Below the pieces are notes generated by a model. That model was not told the origin of the DNA. It searched no databases and saw nothing but the letters and a program-made list of their open reading frames with translations. A stretch of DNA of 64,000 nucleotides. Origin: Labyrinthula sp. Ha. Its lineage: Eukaryota > Sar > Bigyra > Labyrinthulida > Labyrinthulaceae. Where the stretch lies: NCBI GenBank assembly GCA_015227615.1, contig JAALGZ010000024.1:496001-560000 (forward strand). The letters run 5' to 3'. Numbering within the stretch: the stretch's first letter is position 1; every line of letters begins with the position of its first letter. This document shows, in pieces, positions 46,264 to 60,400 of the stretch. Position numbers and translations under genes: made by a program.

Positions 46264-46480
46264 ATCGGATTTGATAATAATTATGAATAATCATTTGAAA
46301 CCATTTTGATCCTGATTCTCAACGAAAGAATTGGGATTATAACTTTTACTAAATTATTCTGATCTTAGTTTGATTATCAACTGGTATTAATTTTCAATCT
46401 AAATGGATGGGTACTTATCAGAAACAATCAATAAGAAAAGCATGAGCAAAGTTTCTACTGGTAAAATTTCAATAAAGCAC
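46264..46480. repeat. MITE-like repeat, copy B (diverged)
   Basis: Aligns by eye in the same orientation with 35617-35853. Shared blocks in order include GGATTTGATAA/GGAATTTGATAA, CATTTTGAT-CTGATT, a TTATCAA block and ACTTATCAGAA/AATTATCAGAA, ending with AAATTTCA. The inverted termini are eroded here. Divergence suggests old insertions. Confidence 0.45.
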
Positions 46481-49400
46481 ATCCAATCCCTGGTCTTAAC
46501 TCAAATTAGACTTAGGATATCATAAAATGCTAGAGTGCTCGCTTAGCTACCGTCCTACACATTACTTACTTTTTCAATTACTCAACTATTGCTTTGAAAT
46601 TCTTTTAGTTCTTTTTCTTACTGTGAAACATGTTCCAAGAGAGTCTCAGATACTACTTGCTAAGTTTCTCAAGAAAATTTTCGAATCTTCACTACTTGTT
46701 TTTCTTGAACAAACTTACGTATATTTCATTATTGTTGTTCAATTTTAAAACTTATGAGATCCTGAAATGAAATTTGAAAATAACATGCTGAATCTTGTAA
46801 AACTAAGACATCTGTACTTGCGGTATCTATAACTAGCTCGTTGGTGATGTCAACCTCTTAGCACTTTGACCTAAATCACCTGCTACAAATTAATAGCTCA
46901 ATATCATCAATGATAGAAAGCGGATTCAAAGAATAATTTCCTCCCTAGAACACAGGCCACTTTCTTACAAACTATTCAGGTGCTTTGGTTTTTATTTTGA
47001 ATTTCTTAGGTTTATTCGTATTACTTGAATAACTCAGTGTAACCATGGTAATCTTCTATCCTGGACTACGCAGATCCTTCCTCCTAGCTTTGACTAGAAG
47101 AGTTTTTTTAATGAGAACTATGACCATTCTACTGAATTTCCATAATAAAGTGTTAGGCAGGTGACTTTTACTTTTCTGAGCAAAAATAATTGCTTTGTTT
47201 GACCATTTTGAACGCTTGCTAATAAAGTTAAGTTCCACACCAACTTTTTAATTTATCTTCCCCTTTCACCAAAACAAGCATCAGTGCCATCTCTACTTTC
47301 TCAGTGGCATAAATACTAACAGCTTTGAATTATTATTATCCGCAATACCATGATTTCCTGGATAAAGCTGTCAACCAACAAAATTCATAGAACTAGTTTG
47401 TATCAATGATCTTCATGAGGTCAGTAATTACTTCTAGATTCGGAAATTCCAGTCTGCCTAGCAAGTTGTGTCATTACGTTTTGAACAGTTTCTACTAATG
47501 AAGTAACCTGCTACATTGCGATCATAAATCGAATACAACGTAGTTGTTTTAAAATCATTGAAATTTAGTAACCGTGGAAAGTTCCAATTTTGTATATAGA
47601 AGGTAGCTAGCGCGGTTTATACAATACTCAATATATTAATCTAAGCTGTGAGGGACTGATTCAAGATAAAATCAAAATAACTAGAGACAAAAAAAAATTG
47701 TTTTTTCTTTGAAATCTGAGTGTATACGGAATTAATTCAATTCCCTGCAAGACAGCTTCAAACATACGTGGCTCTGAAGGATAGTAAATTAAGATTTTGC
47801 ATGGGCCCAGTTGGTCTTGTGCTCTCGTTCATTAAACTAAATTTATAATTTGTACGATGCTACAAGAATTCACAAACCTGTTTCCATATCAGTATGGAAA
47901 ACGAATCCATTTTTCCTCTCATATTACTGTCAATAATCTGATTAATATTCATAGTTATGGTTTCAATGATATAAGTATATTCTGTAAGTGTTTGAAAGAA
48001 CACCATCTTAGAATAAATTGTATTGTTTTCGAGCTTTTTCTCGCTAGAACAACATGTGATTCTTTCTATATTCATTTTGCAGTTATACTGGGCAATCATA
48101 TTGACAGTTTTCATCAGTAGTGTTTACTCCTCATTCAAAGCTTTTCAGCTAAAAGCCCTATTTAAAAAGTAAATTAACCTAATTTTCTATGTATGCTTTT
48201 ATTTTAGCTTTAGGAACAGCAAGTACCAAAAAATATACAACCACCTACAAAGCTTCTAGTTTTGTCAAATTAGAGGTTGTCGACCATATAGTGGTCATTG
48301 GTTCCTTAACCAGGAGCTGGATAATTTTTCGAGGGTACTCACCGCAAATTTTCGTTTTCTACCTTTGTACTGCGGTATGAAGAGAGTTAATCTATCTTCT
48401 TAAACACCTGTACTAATTGCTGTATGCTTGGTGTCTGTTACTATTAACAGTGAGCTCAAGATAGAAGATTCATAAGCATTTACATTTCCTTGATTGACCG
48501 TTCAATGATGCTTGACCCGTACTGCACAATAAGACCTGGCTATATGTTATCCAATGTCGCAATATTTTAGTGGGGGGTACTAATGTCACTTCTTGCTGCT
48601 CATATAGAATACACTAGAACCTACAGAATTTAAGATGTGGAAATATATTGCTTTTTCAAACTCAGAACATTGTTTGAATATGACGATGAATTGGAACTTT
48701 AGCGAGGGGTGCAAGCCCATCTATGCTACTTAACTAGTTTGTCTTGAGGTAATTCTATTTAAATTATTGAGTTTTGTTTTCATTAAATTGCCTCATCTTT
48801 CAATATATCAAGTAGCCATTATTTGGTGGTTCTAGTCTATACTATACTGTAAAATTTAAAGGAAAGCTATTGCCAATGGGTATCCACATCAGAAAAAAAA
48901 CAAAAACTAGTTTAAACATAAATCTGGTAAAAAAATTCCCGGTAATGGATACTTAAGGAGTTGTTCCAAATTGTCCTACCCAAGTTCATAACTTAAACTA
49001 CTAAGCAAGTATAATATCTATCTAGAAACTTTTGGTCTTGTTTCTGTAAAAATAGTCTTATTAAACGAGAACAAAAAAGAGTAGACAATAGAGGAATAAT
49101 TGCAAAGATATTCTTAAAATATTACTTCTTAGACTTCTAAAGAAATAGCAACTACCTTTCCAAGCTCAGTATAATGATAATTGTGGTATATTTTATGGTT
49201 TGTTTTAGCTCAATTTTAATTATCCGGATAGTAACTTCCTTCCAAACACTTTAAAAATCACAGAAATATGCTGACATGCATTTTATCTTTCAAATGAATT
49301 AATTTATTGGATTGCATTGATATGATTACATGTAGAAGGAGAAAGAACCGAATAACCCTTCTTGTCACTATAATTAGTAGTGGAACCCAGGCATAATACT

Positions 49401-50883
49401 TTACGTATCAATTAAAGACTATTTCACTGATCAAGAGTCGAATTATTACTCAGGTGTCTATCATTAACTCAATTTTGCTTAAATATTACCTCTAAAAACT
49501 TTTTTCTAATATTGGTCTATATCCTATCACAAATGAAGAAAATCTCCCAAAGACAATGTTCAGGAATGTTTCTTTAATGATTATATCCTTTAGTTTTCAT
49601 AGAATCCATCCCACCTACTGGATAGATCACAATTGAAGTATGAAGTTTCATAGATAAGATCCTTTAGAGAGTATGATTTTACCCCGTAGTGAATCTCGGA
49701 TAATTATACAGAATTCAAGTATTGTATTATTCTTATAGTTCACTCCCATCAAAATATACTGTTGAATAAAAAATTCTTAAAGCAAATGCTTTCAAGTAAG
49801 GTGAACCAGCACCTTACTGGCATCTATCACTCCGTAGTGTGATCTTCTTGCTCTATGTTTCTGATTCCCATAATTTTTTGAAATTAAATTCATACTGGGC
49901 CATGTGTTTATTCTTAGTTGTGTCTAAATAATTTTATGGTATAGATACTATAACATCGCTTTATATATTATTCAAGACTGAATTGGATTGAAATTATACA
50001 TAATTTTTCAAAAAAAAGGAAGAAAATGGTATATTCCTATTGATGTCATGTTATACTCTATACATTTCTTTTTTTGATGCATGATGATGTCCTTATAGTG
50101 GCTGTTCTGGATATGTTATAGCTAGAACCGTACCTTAGGATGTTTTCCAATTTTACCCAAACGTATTCGAATATATGAATATACATAATTATAATCAGAT
50201 TCTACTTGTATTGTTCACTAAGCAAATCATAAACAATAAAAAGAAGTACCTATAAGCCCTTTTACATTTTACTGAATAAACACTGGCTTGGCTACTACTG
50301 TATATTTTTGTATGCCTAAGGATTTATTGCTTAGTTTTTATTTATTTTATGAGTTCTTGCTTGAAGAGTTCTATACTTCTCCATTACCATTGAGAGATTT
50401 GGGTATGAAATATCTCTCCAGTAACTAAAAATATTTACTGTATGGATTACATTCTAGAAAGAAGTTAAATACGAAGCATCCATCCACTTATACCCCTGGA
50501 ATTTGCACATTTTCTCTTGGAATACCATCCTAGTCACCTTTGTATTTTCTATATTCAGGAGCCACATATTTGTACACCTTGTTTTTGCTAGAGATTTGAT
50601 TACGTATCCTAAAATAATTACTCTGAGTTTTGAGCATCTTCATCTCATGCAATGTTTTGTTTCTACAGTTAAGTGTTTCTAGCATATTATGAAGTGTATT
50701 GACTTCTTTACTAAAGCAATGTTACTATTTCTCTTTCCAAACTCTATCGAATGTTAGTGATCTAGATTCCTCATAAGTATAATCAAATGCTTGGGTACAA
50801 AATAATTTGTTTGAATTTAAAGATGGTCGTGGCTCATAAATCGTTTTCGGGATGTTAAAGTTTTAGTATCAGTGAATAAATGC

Positions 50884-50899
50884 ATATATATATATATAT
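50884..50899. repeat. (AT)8 microsatellite
   Basis: Short perfect AT dinucleotide run in the desert. Confidence 0.8.
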
Positions 50900-53800
50900 C
50901 GCAATCTCTAATTTTTTAATCTTATTACTTAAAAAATCAGGAGAAAATAGTTAGAGAATTTCAGCAAAATATGTTTTTCTATTTTTTGGAAAGATTGCGG
51001 TTCATCGTGCTTTTCAGAAACTTTCTTGAGACCTAAAATACAGGTGATTTTACCAATCGTTAGTTTATAACCCTTGAGGCAATATTCCATGCAATCTTAT
51101 GCCAATTTGCTTTCCAGATATATTCCATAAATGATTCATATATGTACATAATACAAATTTATTAACTAGCAAGCTGTATCAAAAAGTTAATTGTTATAAA
51201 ACTTGCTGCTATATAAAGCAGAATACGAAAATTATTCATGATGCTTTTTGATATTGTATTCTATGACCTCATTTTCCAATAATATGTGAAGAAACGGACA
51301 ATTTGCACACAGAAATGAATACTGGAATTTATGAAAATACATGTTATTAGAAAAATAGGGAATGTAAACAAAACTTGGTTCCATTATTATCATGTTTGAA
51401 AGAGAATTGTACATCTAATATCGAACTATCATTTTATTTTGAATAGGTCTATAGTATTTACATAAAAAAATCACAGATTTCTGCTTTATATCTTGTTACG
51501 CGGTAGATTTTGAGAAATATAGTTTTCATGATTACCACTTTGACATTGATGCAGACTTTCCCCATTTTTTTCGCTTACGAAGCAGTCTCCCCCACGGACA
51601 ACGCATGTGATTTTGCTGTATCTAATCTGGAAGCTTGATACAAATACTCTGACATAGGCTTTAATAAGTTAAGTAAAGAGGCTTTATGTTATTCAAGATT
51701 GAAAATACTTAATTGCCGAGGTTATAAAAAAAGATATTAAATGGATCAATACTGTGTAAGCGACAATAATCATTGCCATATTATTACCAAACTGAGTGAA
51801 AGGCTGGATAATTAAAAATTTTGGTGTTATAAATAAAGAAATTGGGTTGATAGAAGCTAGCGTTTTTATGTAATAAACTGAATTTTAGCATGGAACAAAT
51901 TTTGTCCCAGTAAAATAACAGTAACGTTTAGTTGCGACAAGTAACATAAGAAATAACTAATAACTTTTAGAAAGGTGTCATGATACGTTAAGATTAGAAA
52001 ACGTTGAATAAGTTATGGGAATGATAAAGATATTTATCTTAACTTTTGAATCAAGCTAATATCTATGCTATTATTCAACTACCATATAAACTTAGCCGAT
52101 AAAAGTATGGAAGTGCAAACAAGAATAGTAGTGGAAATTCTATGTGAAATTACACCTTTATTGCGTAATTATACTAGAATCATTCTAATATAATATTCCA
52201 AACAGTAGTATGGCTCTGAAAGTCTTATATAAATTTTATATTTGAATTATTACATAGCAGAATCCTTACTTTCCCATATCCAGCCTACTTCTAATCACAC
52301 AATATCCTACGCATTCTAGACACTAATAAGTTATTGACCATGTTTTCAGTAATCATTGCCCTTTAATCCTGTGTCTTGGTTTCAATAAAAAATCGTTGTT
52401 AATACTGGGTTTATTCTCTTATTTTCTGCATAGTTGATGGTAGTACATCGTTTTATATCAAATTACTGTAATTAATCTAAAGTTTGAAAAAATATATTTT
52501 ATATAATTTTCTCAGAGCTGATAAATCAACCTTGAAAAAACACAATGTTTTATTGTAACTAAACGAAATAGTTTATTTTGGCGATGAATTTGAACGATGG
52601 AAAAGAAACCAGAAATACTTAATTTGCCTAAAGTAACATCGCCAAAGTGAATAGTGGTAATATGCAATCAAGTAGAATACGTGGCACAATAAAAGCTTAA
52701 GACTAAATATCTTTACAAATCTAAGAAACCATAGTGGAAATTGTGGTCGTAATTGTACTCTTATCAACTAATATCCTTTTTCAATCTTATAATTCATAAA
52801 GAAAAGTTGTTAGTTTTCCTTGACAAACACTAATGTCGAGGTAATAATATCAACTGCTTCGACTCATCTTGCACTAAATAGTTGCAATATCTAAAGGAAT
52901 AATATATGCTATTAAATTTTTTCAATATATAACTTCTCAGAAACCTTACAGAATATTATTCATTAAAATAGTGTTAATAGATTAGTAGTATCTTGGTTTT
53001 CATGACATAAACAGTTTGTCTTAACCACTAATTTACGAGTTCACAGTCGTTATTTTAGTGGTTATTTGGAAAGCAACTATAGGTTTTATGTTATGCGGCT
53101 TAAAAGTCCCTTATATCCCTAGTTATTTGCATTTTAGAGCCGCAAAACAAACTTAATCCAACTAATATCCATATAATGCTACAGAAACTCTAGCTATAAC
53201 GAAATTTCTTCAATTAGAGGTTACATTAGTGCCATTATGCAAATAATTATATTTTTTCTTAAGGAAAACCTGTTGGCAGATTCACTCTCCACCATAGATT
53301 TGATGACTAAAGTGACTATATCAACCAAGAATTTCTTATCTTTTTGCAAAAAAATTGCTGGGGTTGTTACTGTTAAAAGTCAGGACTCAAGAAAATCAAG
53401 GTTATTTGAGTTAAATAGACCGAAAGCTGCTCAAAATATACTGCTTATACTTAGAACAGAGAATGGAACAGACACGGGCATTCAAACGAGTTTTCTTTTT
53501 TTTCAGTTATATTGAAAGCAAAAATTATTACTCAAACCCTGGAATAATCAGTTTATGAAAACAATATTCTTATTGAGCAAATTCAGTAGATAAAACTGTG
53601 AAGCTTTTTGAAGATTCTCATTTTATCTGCATGAAATGTTAACATATTTTAAAAATTGGGATCTGCAATAAAGGCATCATCGTTAGACCAGCAAGAACAA
53701 AGTTTAACTATTTTCATAGAATTCTAACTGTTAAATAAAAAAAACATAAAAAATAATCTTAGAAGTTCTAACCGATATTAAAATTATCGGATATAAAAGC

Positions 53801-54360
53801 CTCGACTACTAATTCAGTGCTATGATTGGGAACTAAGAACTTTTGAGAAATTTTTTTCTCAACAAGCTCTAAAGAGATCGTTGAATTTTGCTTACTTAAT
53901 TGAAATATCCGTTTTATTGAAAGTAGTTTTATGGTAGTAATGCTTCACACTGGAAAGTAATTTTACTATTACATTAGTCGGGGACTTATGTATCAATATA
54001 GACATATACAAAGTATGTACACGTACTAAATATACCGTATTATAAAACGAAAGGAGCTCTTAAGTTAAGACTAGCGAGCTCAAAAACATAATTTGGCTGA
54101 AATATTATTATTCCGTCACAGATACTTAAATTGGGCTCACTATTTTCCCATAGGGAACCATTGACGGGGCAATAATAGCCTATTCATGAAGCATAGATAA
54201 GCACATTGTGGTAGATAACGTCAGCTTATGCAGTCATATAGTGATTATGTAAGAAGTTTTTTGAATACTAAGCTATACCATGACAATATATTGCTCTATC
54301 TTCAGCTCTACAAATAGATTTTTTTTGTATTTCTTTACACTTTTGTTTTCTTGTTACGCG

Positions 54361-54720
54361 CTACTTCTAGTAAAGGTGGTGCACTGCAGCCATATACTGA
54401 ACTCAGTTGTTTCTTCAAGAAAAATCAAGCCGGTACTATATAATGCAAATATTTCTAAAACTCACATAGACGCTCCAATATCATCAGCACAGGCCTTATG
54501 GTGCTGTTGTTCAAAGGAGCTCTATTTCAAGGGTTTAACATCTCTCGTTGTTTTGCCCGCCAAGAGCGAAACTTATTCTATCTCGCACTTTTCAACAAAC
54601 ACAAGAATCTTTGCAATTGACCATTGCTCGACGCATCTGTATCAACCCTGCTCCCTACCCTTTGCCCCCCTCCCCTTTATTTTATTTATGAGATTCAATC
54701 GTTTTTCATTTGAAGTGAAA
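54361..54720 (-). pseudogene. LINE-type reverse transcriptase relic
   Basis: On the minus strand, one frame reads EQWSIAKILVFVEKCEIE, then SLLAGKTTRDVKPLK, then FEQQHHKACADDIGASM (about 54470-54510), with TAA, TAG and TGA stops between them. ACADDIGA resembles the catalytic A-D-D box of non-LTR retrotransposon reverse transcriptases, where ADDIG is a known variant. No poly-A tail, endonuclease domain or target duplication was found. The identification rests mainly on that one motif in a protein-like frame. Confidence 0.4.
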
Positions 54721-57427
54721 GTAAGCTTATGAAGACTACGAGGGTAATGAAAAGTATAAATTTAAATTCGTTTCAACCATATACGAAAAAATATTAGTTT
54801 TTTAGACTAACAGGGCAAATTCTTACGTATTCATTATCAACAGATTCCATGAAAAGAAAAGTTTGTGATGTTATATCTTTTAACTTTTTTCCAGAAATGA
54901 GCATCCCTACGGTGCATAACACGACACTTATCTCGCCACCGTTAATTAAGGGGATAGTTGTATTTAGTGAGGTTGATGCAAAGGTCAAGAAAATATATTG
55001 GGCCACAACGGTTCTCCTGAAACTAAGATTATAAGTGAAGCATATCATGATGAATACCGTTTTTTGGCTTGATTTAACTATCCAATACAATTTAGGCTAA
55101 TTTTACGAAGCTGTATCAACTAAAATTGGGAAATAATTGCTATTAGTGTTAGACTTTGATAATACTGTGATTTAATCTGCAACCATTTTTAGTTTTTCCG
55201 GATCTTTTACTACTTTTGAGATATTATCCTTAAAAATTGGCTAAGGGTCGAGAATAAGTTGATAATAAATTAAGAGTTTACGTACTTGCGCAAATCATAT
55301 TATCTAACGGGGTGTTTAGTATGTGTCAATCCGTTCTAGTAATTTTAGTACAAGAAATCTCATATGATATATTCCCTTGGTTTTAAATATAAGCCATTGT
55401 GGGGACGTTTTCTATGAAACCAACACAAAATTGTAATGGCATTATATTGTTTTATTGGCAATTACTGAAAGCGTGAGCTACTATAGAGAATGAAACCCCG
55501 CATCTTCGCTGCTCCGGAATGATTCTCGACAATAATCAAAATTCTTCTGAGATGGAATATAATGTTAAGAAGAAATATTCGATATGAAATTTCAGAATTC
55601 TATTGCAAGCTATGAGTTTCGTTACATACAAAACTGCAAAAAGATTAGTTTATCTCCGATTCCTAAAGGTCTGTTCAAAGAGTAATTTCTTCATTCTGTA
55701 CTATTTCTAAAAGTGTGCTAAGTAATTTTTATAAAACTTTAGAAAATATAGCTAAAGCTTAGAAAGTTTTTCTAAAGCCAGGACATATTATCACCAATTC
55801 TAAATTTATCTTGAGCTCTGCGATACGGTTTCATTTAGCACAGTAACTTGGCGATAAATGCTTAAAGGAAATAAGTTAGACAGTATCGCTTGATAGCAGA
55901 TAAGTACAGAAAGAACCCTATTATTCGTAGATTCATGGGCCGCGCAAATGAAGTCATAAGGCAAATTAGGTACAAACTATGAGCACCAAGACAACTTGTT
56001 AGTTTGGTAAAAGTTCAAGACCCCTTACAAATTAAAGAATTGAACGCAATGAATTGTATGACCTAGCTGATCCGACTGTAAGATTAATAAACCAGCAATT
56101 TGAAGTAATTCAAAATTTTTGTTAGAATCCCCGTACTATGTTAAAAATCTCATTTCTTACTTCAAAGGCGTTTCCGTTATCTTGATATCCAAAAACCTCC
56201 TCATTAACAGTTAGAGTAAAGGCCGCTTGGGTCGCTATTGTGTATAAAGATTATTCGTTACAAAGTTTTTTATTAGGTGTTACAATTTAATTTTCAGATT
56301 ATTGTACATCATTCACACAAGCTGATCATTCTCAGTTTTCTTTCTGTCCTTGTACTGTTTCTATGTTTTCTATTCCATCTCAAATTCTACAGACAATTGT
56401 CGACTTGATTCTTAAGGTGTTGGAAGGTTCATGACAATTAATATGCAAGAACTTTGAGTTTTGAGCTATATTACTTTTTATTTTAGTTAGTCAGTCCATG
56501 TAGTATTTACTTCTAGCGTACAAGTGTTGGTGATGCTTAAAGACCTGAAGAAACAATACAAACAGTTCTTCTTACGAAATAGAAAGATTTTGCTTCAACT
56601 TGAAGACATTGTCCTCTATTACTTTTCTATAAGAAAATGGGCATCAAAAAAAAGTTTTATGAAGGATATATTTTTTTGAGAACTTTCAATCTTCTCGTTT
56701 GTTTTATATCATTCTACTTAAATAAAAAATCATGTATAATATTATTATGTTATACATGTGATATTTATTTATCTTATATATAGTAAATAATATAATTATA
56801 TAAATTAAATCAATTTTATTTATATTTATTTATTTTATATTTAATTCCATTAAAATATATAATTTGAATCGGCTATATAAATAAAGACCGGAGAACAAAA
56901 ATATGAAGTTAAAGAAGCAGTGATTATCTGCATATGGGAGAAAATAATATAGTTTCTTCTTTGAATAACTATATTTATATAAGAAAAAAGAATATATTTA
57001 GTTTGAGTTTTCTTTTTTTTTTGTATTCCCAAATATGGCTGGAATAAACACTTTATAGTCGCTTCACCCTAAAAGAAATCTTGTCATGATCAAATATAAC
57101 CATGGAAGTTATATAATCAAAATATTAGGTGTTATATAGTTCCATGGCATAATTGCATTATAGCTAGATCATGCCATTATTTTTATAGTAATATTTTCTC
57201 TACAAAATAAATTGGGATAATTTGCCCAAAATAGATATATGAATGTCTATATAAGCCATAAATTATTTCACCGACTGAAAAAAAGCAAAACTATTTTCTC
57301 CTCTTTGAAAATACATAAAGAATGTCAAAGAAGAATCTCACATGGTCCAAACACGTAAAACTTCCAACTTTATAAATTTCAGGTCCTTACATATAAATTT
57401 GGTGAAAAAAGAGCTGTCAAATATGCT

Positions 57428-60400
57428 ATGAGTGTGGGTCCTTCTCAACCATCACCAATCCGTTACCCAGATTTTAATCAACAAATTTCACAAAATAAAC
57501 TTTCTAGAATAATCTTGAAAATAAAGAAAAGGTTGGATATAGATGCGTTAATAGAGTTACTTAACTCAAGAAATGGTTCAAGTATAACTCAAGAATTTCT
57601 TGAAGTATTTCTTGGAAAGTGTCTTGTTTCTGATGAACTTGAAATGGCAAAATTAATCCTTTCTGAGGGAAAGAAGAAGTTTGAAAAACTAGCCGTTACT
57701 AATGAATATTTCAATGAATTTAGCCGTTTAGGAAAGAGAAATTTTGAAAGGATGACAAAAATGAGTTATAAACATTTGTTGTATATGACTGTTGTACGAC
57801 AGGGAAAGTATGAAAATATAAGTTTTATGATAAAGAATATGCCACAGTTAGTATTAGACCCAGTAGCCGATGTGTTGGATGCATCTGTTGCGTATGATGG
57901 GAATATGTTGCATGCAGAATGGAAGAATGATTTGATGGAGGATGATTTTGACGAAGTTGAAGATGAATCAGATAAAGAGATACTTAAATCTTTACATAAG
58001 CTTGATCAACCACCTAAGGAGAAGTATTTAATTGCTCAATTTGAAGGAGAAACTCTTCTTTCAGCGGCCTTGAAGCTTGCGAAGAATTCCGAGGATAAAG
58101 AATCTTTGCGAATTGTGAAACTGTTGATTGATAGTGGGTGTAAACCAGATACAGAAAAGTGCAAAGCAGCTCAAGTTTGTTCTGAGTTGGGATTTCCTTT
58201 ACATTTAGAGTATCTTACAAAGGTATATATAAAGCAGAAGAAGAAACAAGCAAAGTTAAGAGAGTTTTTAAAGATAGCGATTGCACATGGAGCTATGGAG
58301 AACAAGCAGCGAATTATTACACTAGCTAGGATTAGGTTATTTCCTAGAACTAGAACATCTTTGCAGAAAGCTGGAGACACAGAAAAAAAATATCAGGAAG
58401 AATTCGATTTTCGTGAAGCTTTGGAAACTAGTATCAAGAGGTTGGTACGATATGGAACAGAAAGGATTTGTACATATAGGCATAGAATTTTATATGGGAT
58501 TTTTGTCCTTCTTCAGTGGAGAGCTAGAGTTGATCAAGAATGGGGAAAAACGTATCTTGACAACAGTGTAAAGGGAAAACTTGGAAAAGTTGTCGCTGAT
58601 GGAGGGTTTTTTGATGTTTCAACTGATGTATTGAAAGATAACGAGGAAAAATGGGAGAAGAAAGGAATCTTGGTGGTGAATGGCGTGAAAGATTATATAG
58701 GAGAAGTTTCTAAGCTTCTAGATCCAGCTCAAAATGATCAAGCAGGGTTGATTCAAGGGAATCTTATGACTGGAGTAAGACCAAACCATTCGAATTCCAA
58801 TAGCTCAAACTTCAGTTCATTTAGTGAGGGATCAAGTAGATCAAACTTGACCCATGCGGGAGGGAAAACCATTGGGAATATTATAAAGAGAAGATCACTG
58901 TTTAACTGGTTAATTGCTATTTTGCAGCAACAGGATTATAATGGGGAAACTTTAGTGATGGTTTTGCTAAATATTGGGTTGAGAGAATTCTTCTACAGGA
59001 AGAAGAAAGGAGATGAACAGAGTGAAATGAGTTCTGTCTATGGAGATAATAGCTCTGTGTATGAGTCTGATATTGATAATCAGAGTGTATATTCTAAGAA
59101 AAGTGCTATGAGTATTACATCAAGACTAAGTCGATCAAGTTTGGCTTCCTCTGTAGGTTCAATTTCTCAATCTGTGGCTAAAGGTATGAAATCTGCTGTA
59201 ACTGCGGTTCGTAGAAAAAGTTCGTTAGCTGGTATTCACGAGTTTTTCAGTGGATTGGGAGTTCAAATACAGAATGCAGCACAGGGTAAGAAAGTCAAGA
59301 CTTCAAACAAAGCTGACTCGGATGATAAAACTCAAGCTTTGGAGCTTGCAAGTGAATTTGGATCGGAAGATGTGATGAATGAGCTTTTAGAACTAATTGC
59401 TCCAGAGTGGAACAAAACAGTTCTTAAGTGTTTAAACATTGCAATAAGCAAAGATAGAGCAGGAAGTACAAAAGTTTTGTACAACAGATTATTCAAGATG
59501 TACGAAACAGTTGAGCAGAGAGTCATGAGTGGAACCAGTGCAGGATCTAGTTTAAAAATAGTTAGAGCATATGCAGAAGCTATAGAGGGATACTTTGATT
59601 TTATCCAGGCTAGAAACTTAGCACTCAAAAACAAAGCTAAAAAACAACAGCAGGTTAAGAAGAAGGAGAGAACAGGAGTTTTAAAAACTACTAAAAGGAA
59701 GAAAAGTATTGCCCAAAAGGCAGGTGCTATGATGAGAAAGATGAGCGGAGTGTTTTCTCGTAAAGATAGTGATGATGAAGATCCTTTTAAGCAACAAAAT
59801 GGGGATAACACACTAGCGGGTTTCGCGTCTAAGCTTAGAAGCACAAGAAAAAGTATACATGAAGCTATGGGTAATCTGACAGGTGGGTTGCTTAAGCCCA
59901 GAACAAAATTGTTTGCTGTTGGAGGATCTCAAGCAAATAGAAGCATGATTGGCGCACAACAGATTTTCATGAAGCAGAATAAAAATGATAAAATGTCGAA
60001 GAAATTTAGAAAGTCAGGAACAAAATTGACTCAAACCAGACAAAATTCACGTACTGGTATTAGTTATACCTTACCTAAGGATCCGAAAGAGTACGTAAAG
60101 TTTGTACAAAAGTTAGCAAGTCATTATTTAAGTGAGATGTACTCAGCAGGTGTTAGAACTGATAAACTCCAGGCTTTGTTGGCTTTTGACACAGAATTAG
60201 AAGATTCTAGAGGAAAGGATCTTGTACTTAAAGAAACTAGAAAAAATTTGATATTGAAAAGATTAAGAACGATGTGTAATCCAAAATCTCGAACTAAGTT
60301 AAAGGAAGAAAAATTCAAAGCTGTAGAAAAGTATATGATTCTTTTAGTTGATGAACTTACAACTAAAAAATACCAAAAAGAGATGCTTACGTCATTAGTA

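Larger units (their letters stand above)
44801..57427. other. Gene desert, 12.6 kb
   Basis: The longest gene-free stretch. It holds, in order, the promoter-side repeats of the 44369-44800 gene, a perfect long inverted repeat at 45200-45269, AT microsatellites (45343-45364 and 50884-50899), a MITE-like copy near 46264-46480, a LINE reverse-transcriptase relic near 54361-54720 and an extremely AT-rich tract at about 56700-56860. ORFs up to 150 codons occur (54280-54732 +) but lie opposite the LINE relic and have no motif. No RNA gene was seen. Confidence 0.5.

Noticed and set aside
47469-47484. TGTCATTACG as another CATTACC element in the large desert
   Set aside because: It lacks the CAATAT part and the CCA extension, and no gene follows; most likely a chance partial match.
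54280-54732. 150-codon ORF on the plus strand as a gene
   Set aside because: No motif, unusual composition, and it lies opposite a better-supported LINE relic. A single ORF of this size can arise by chance in this much sequence.
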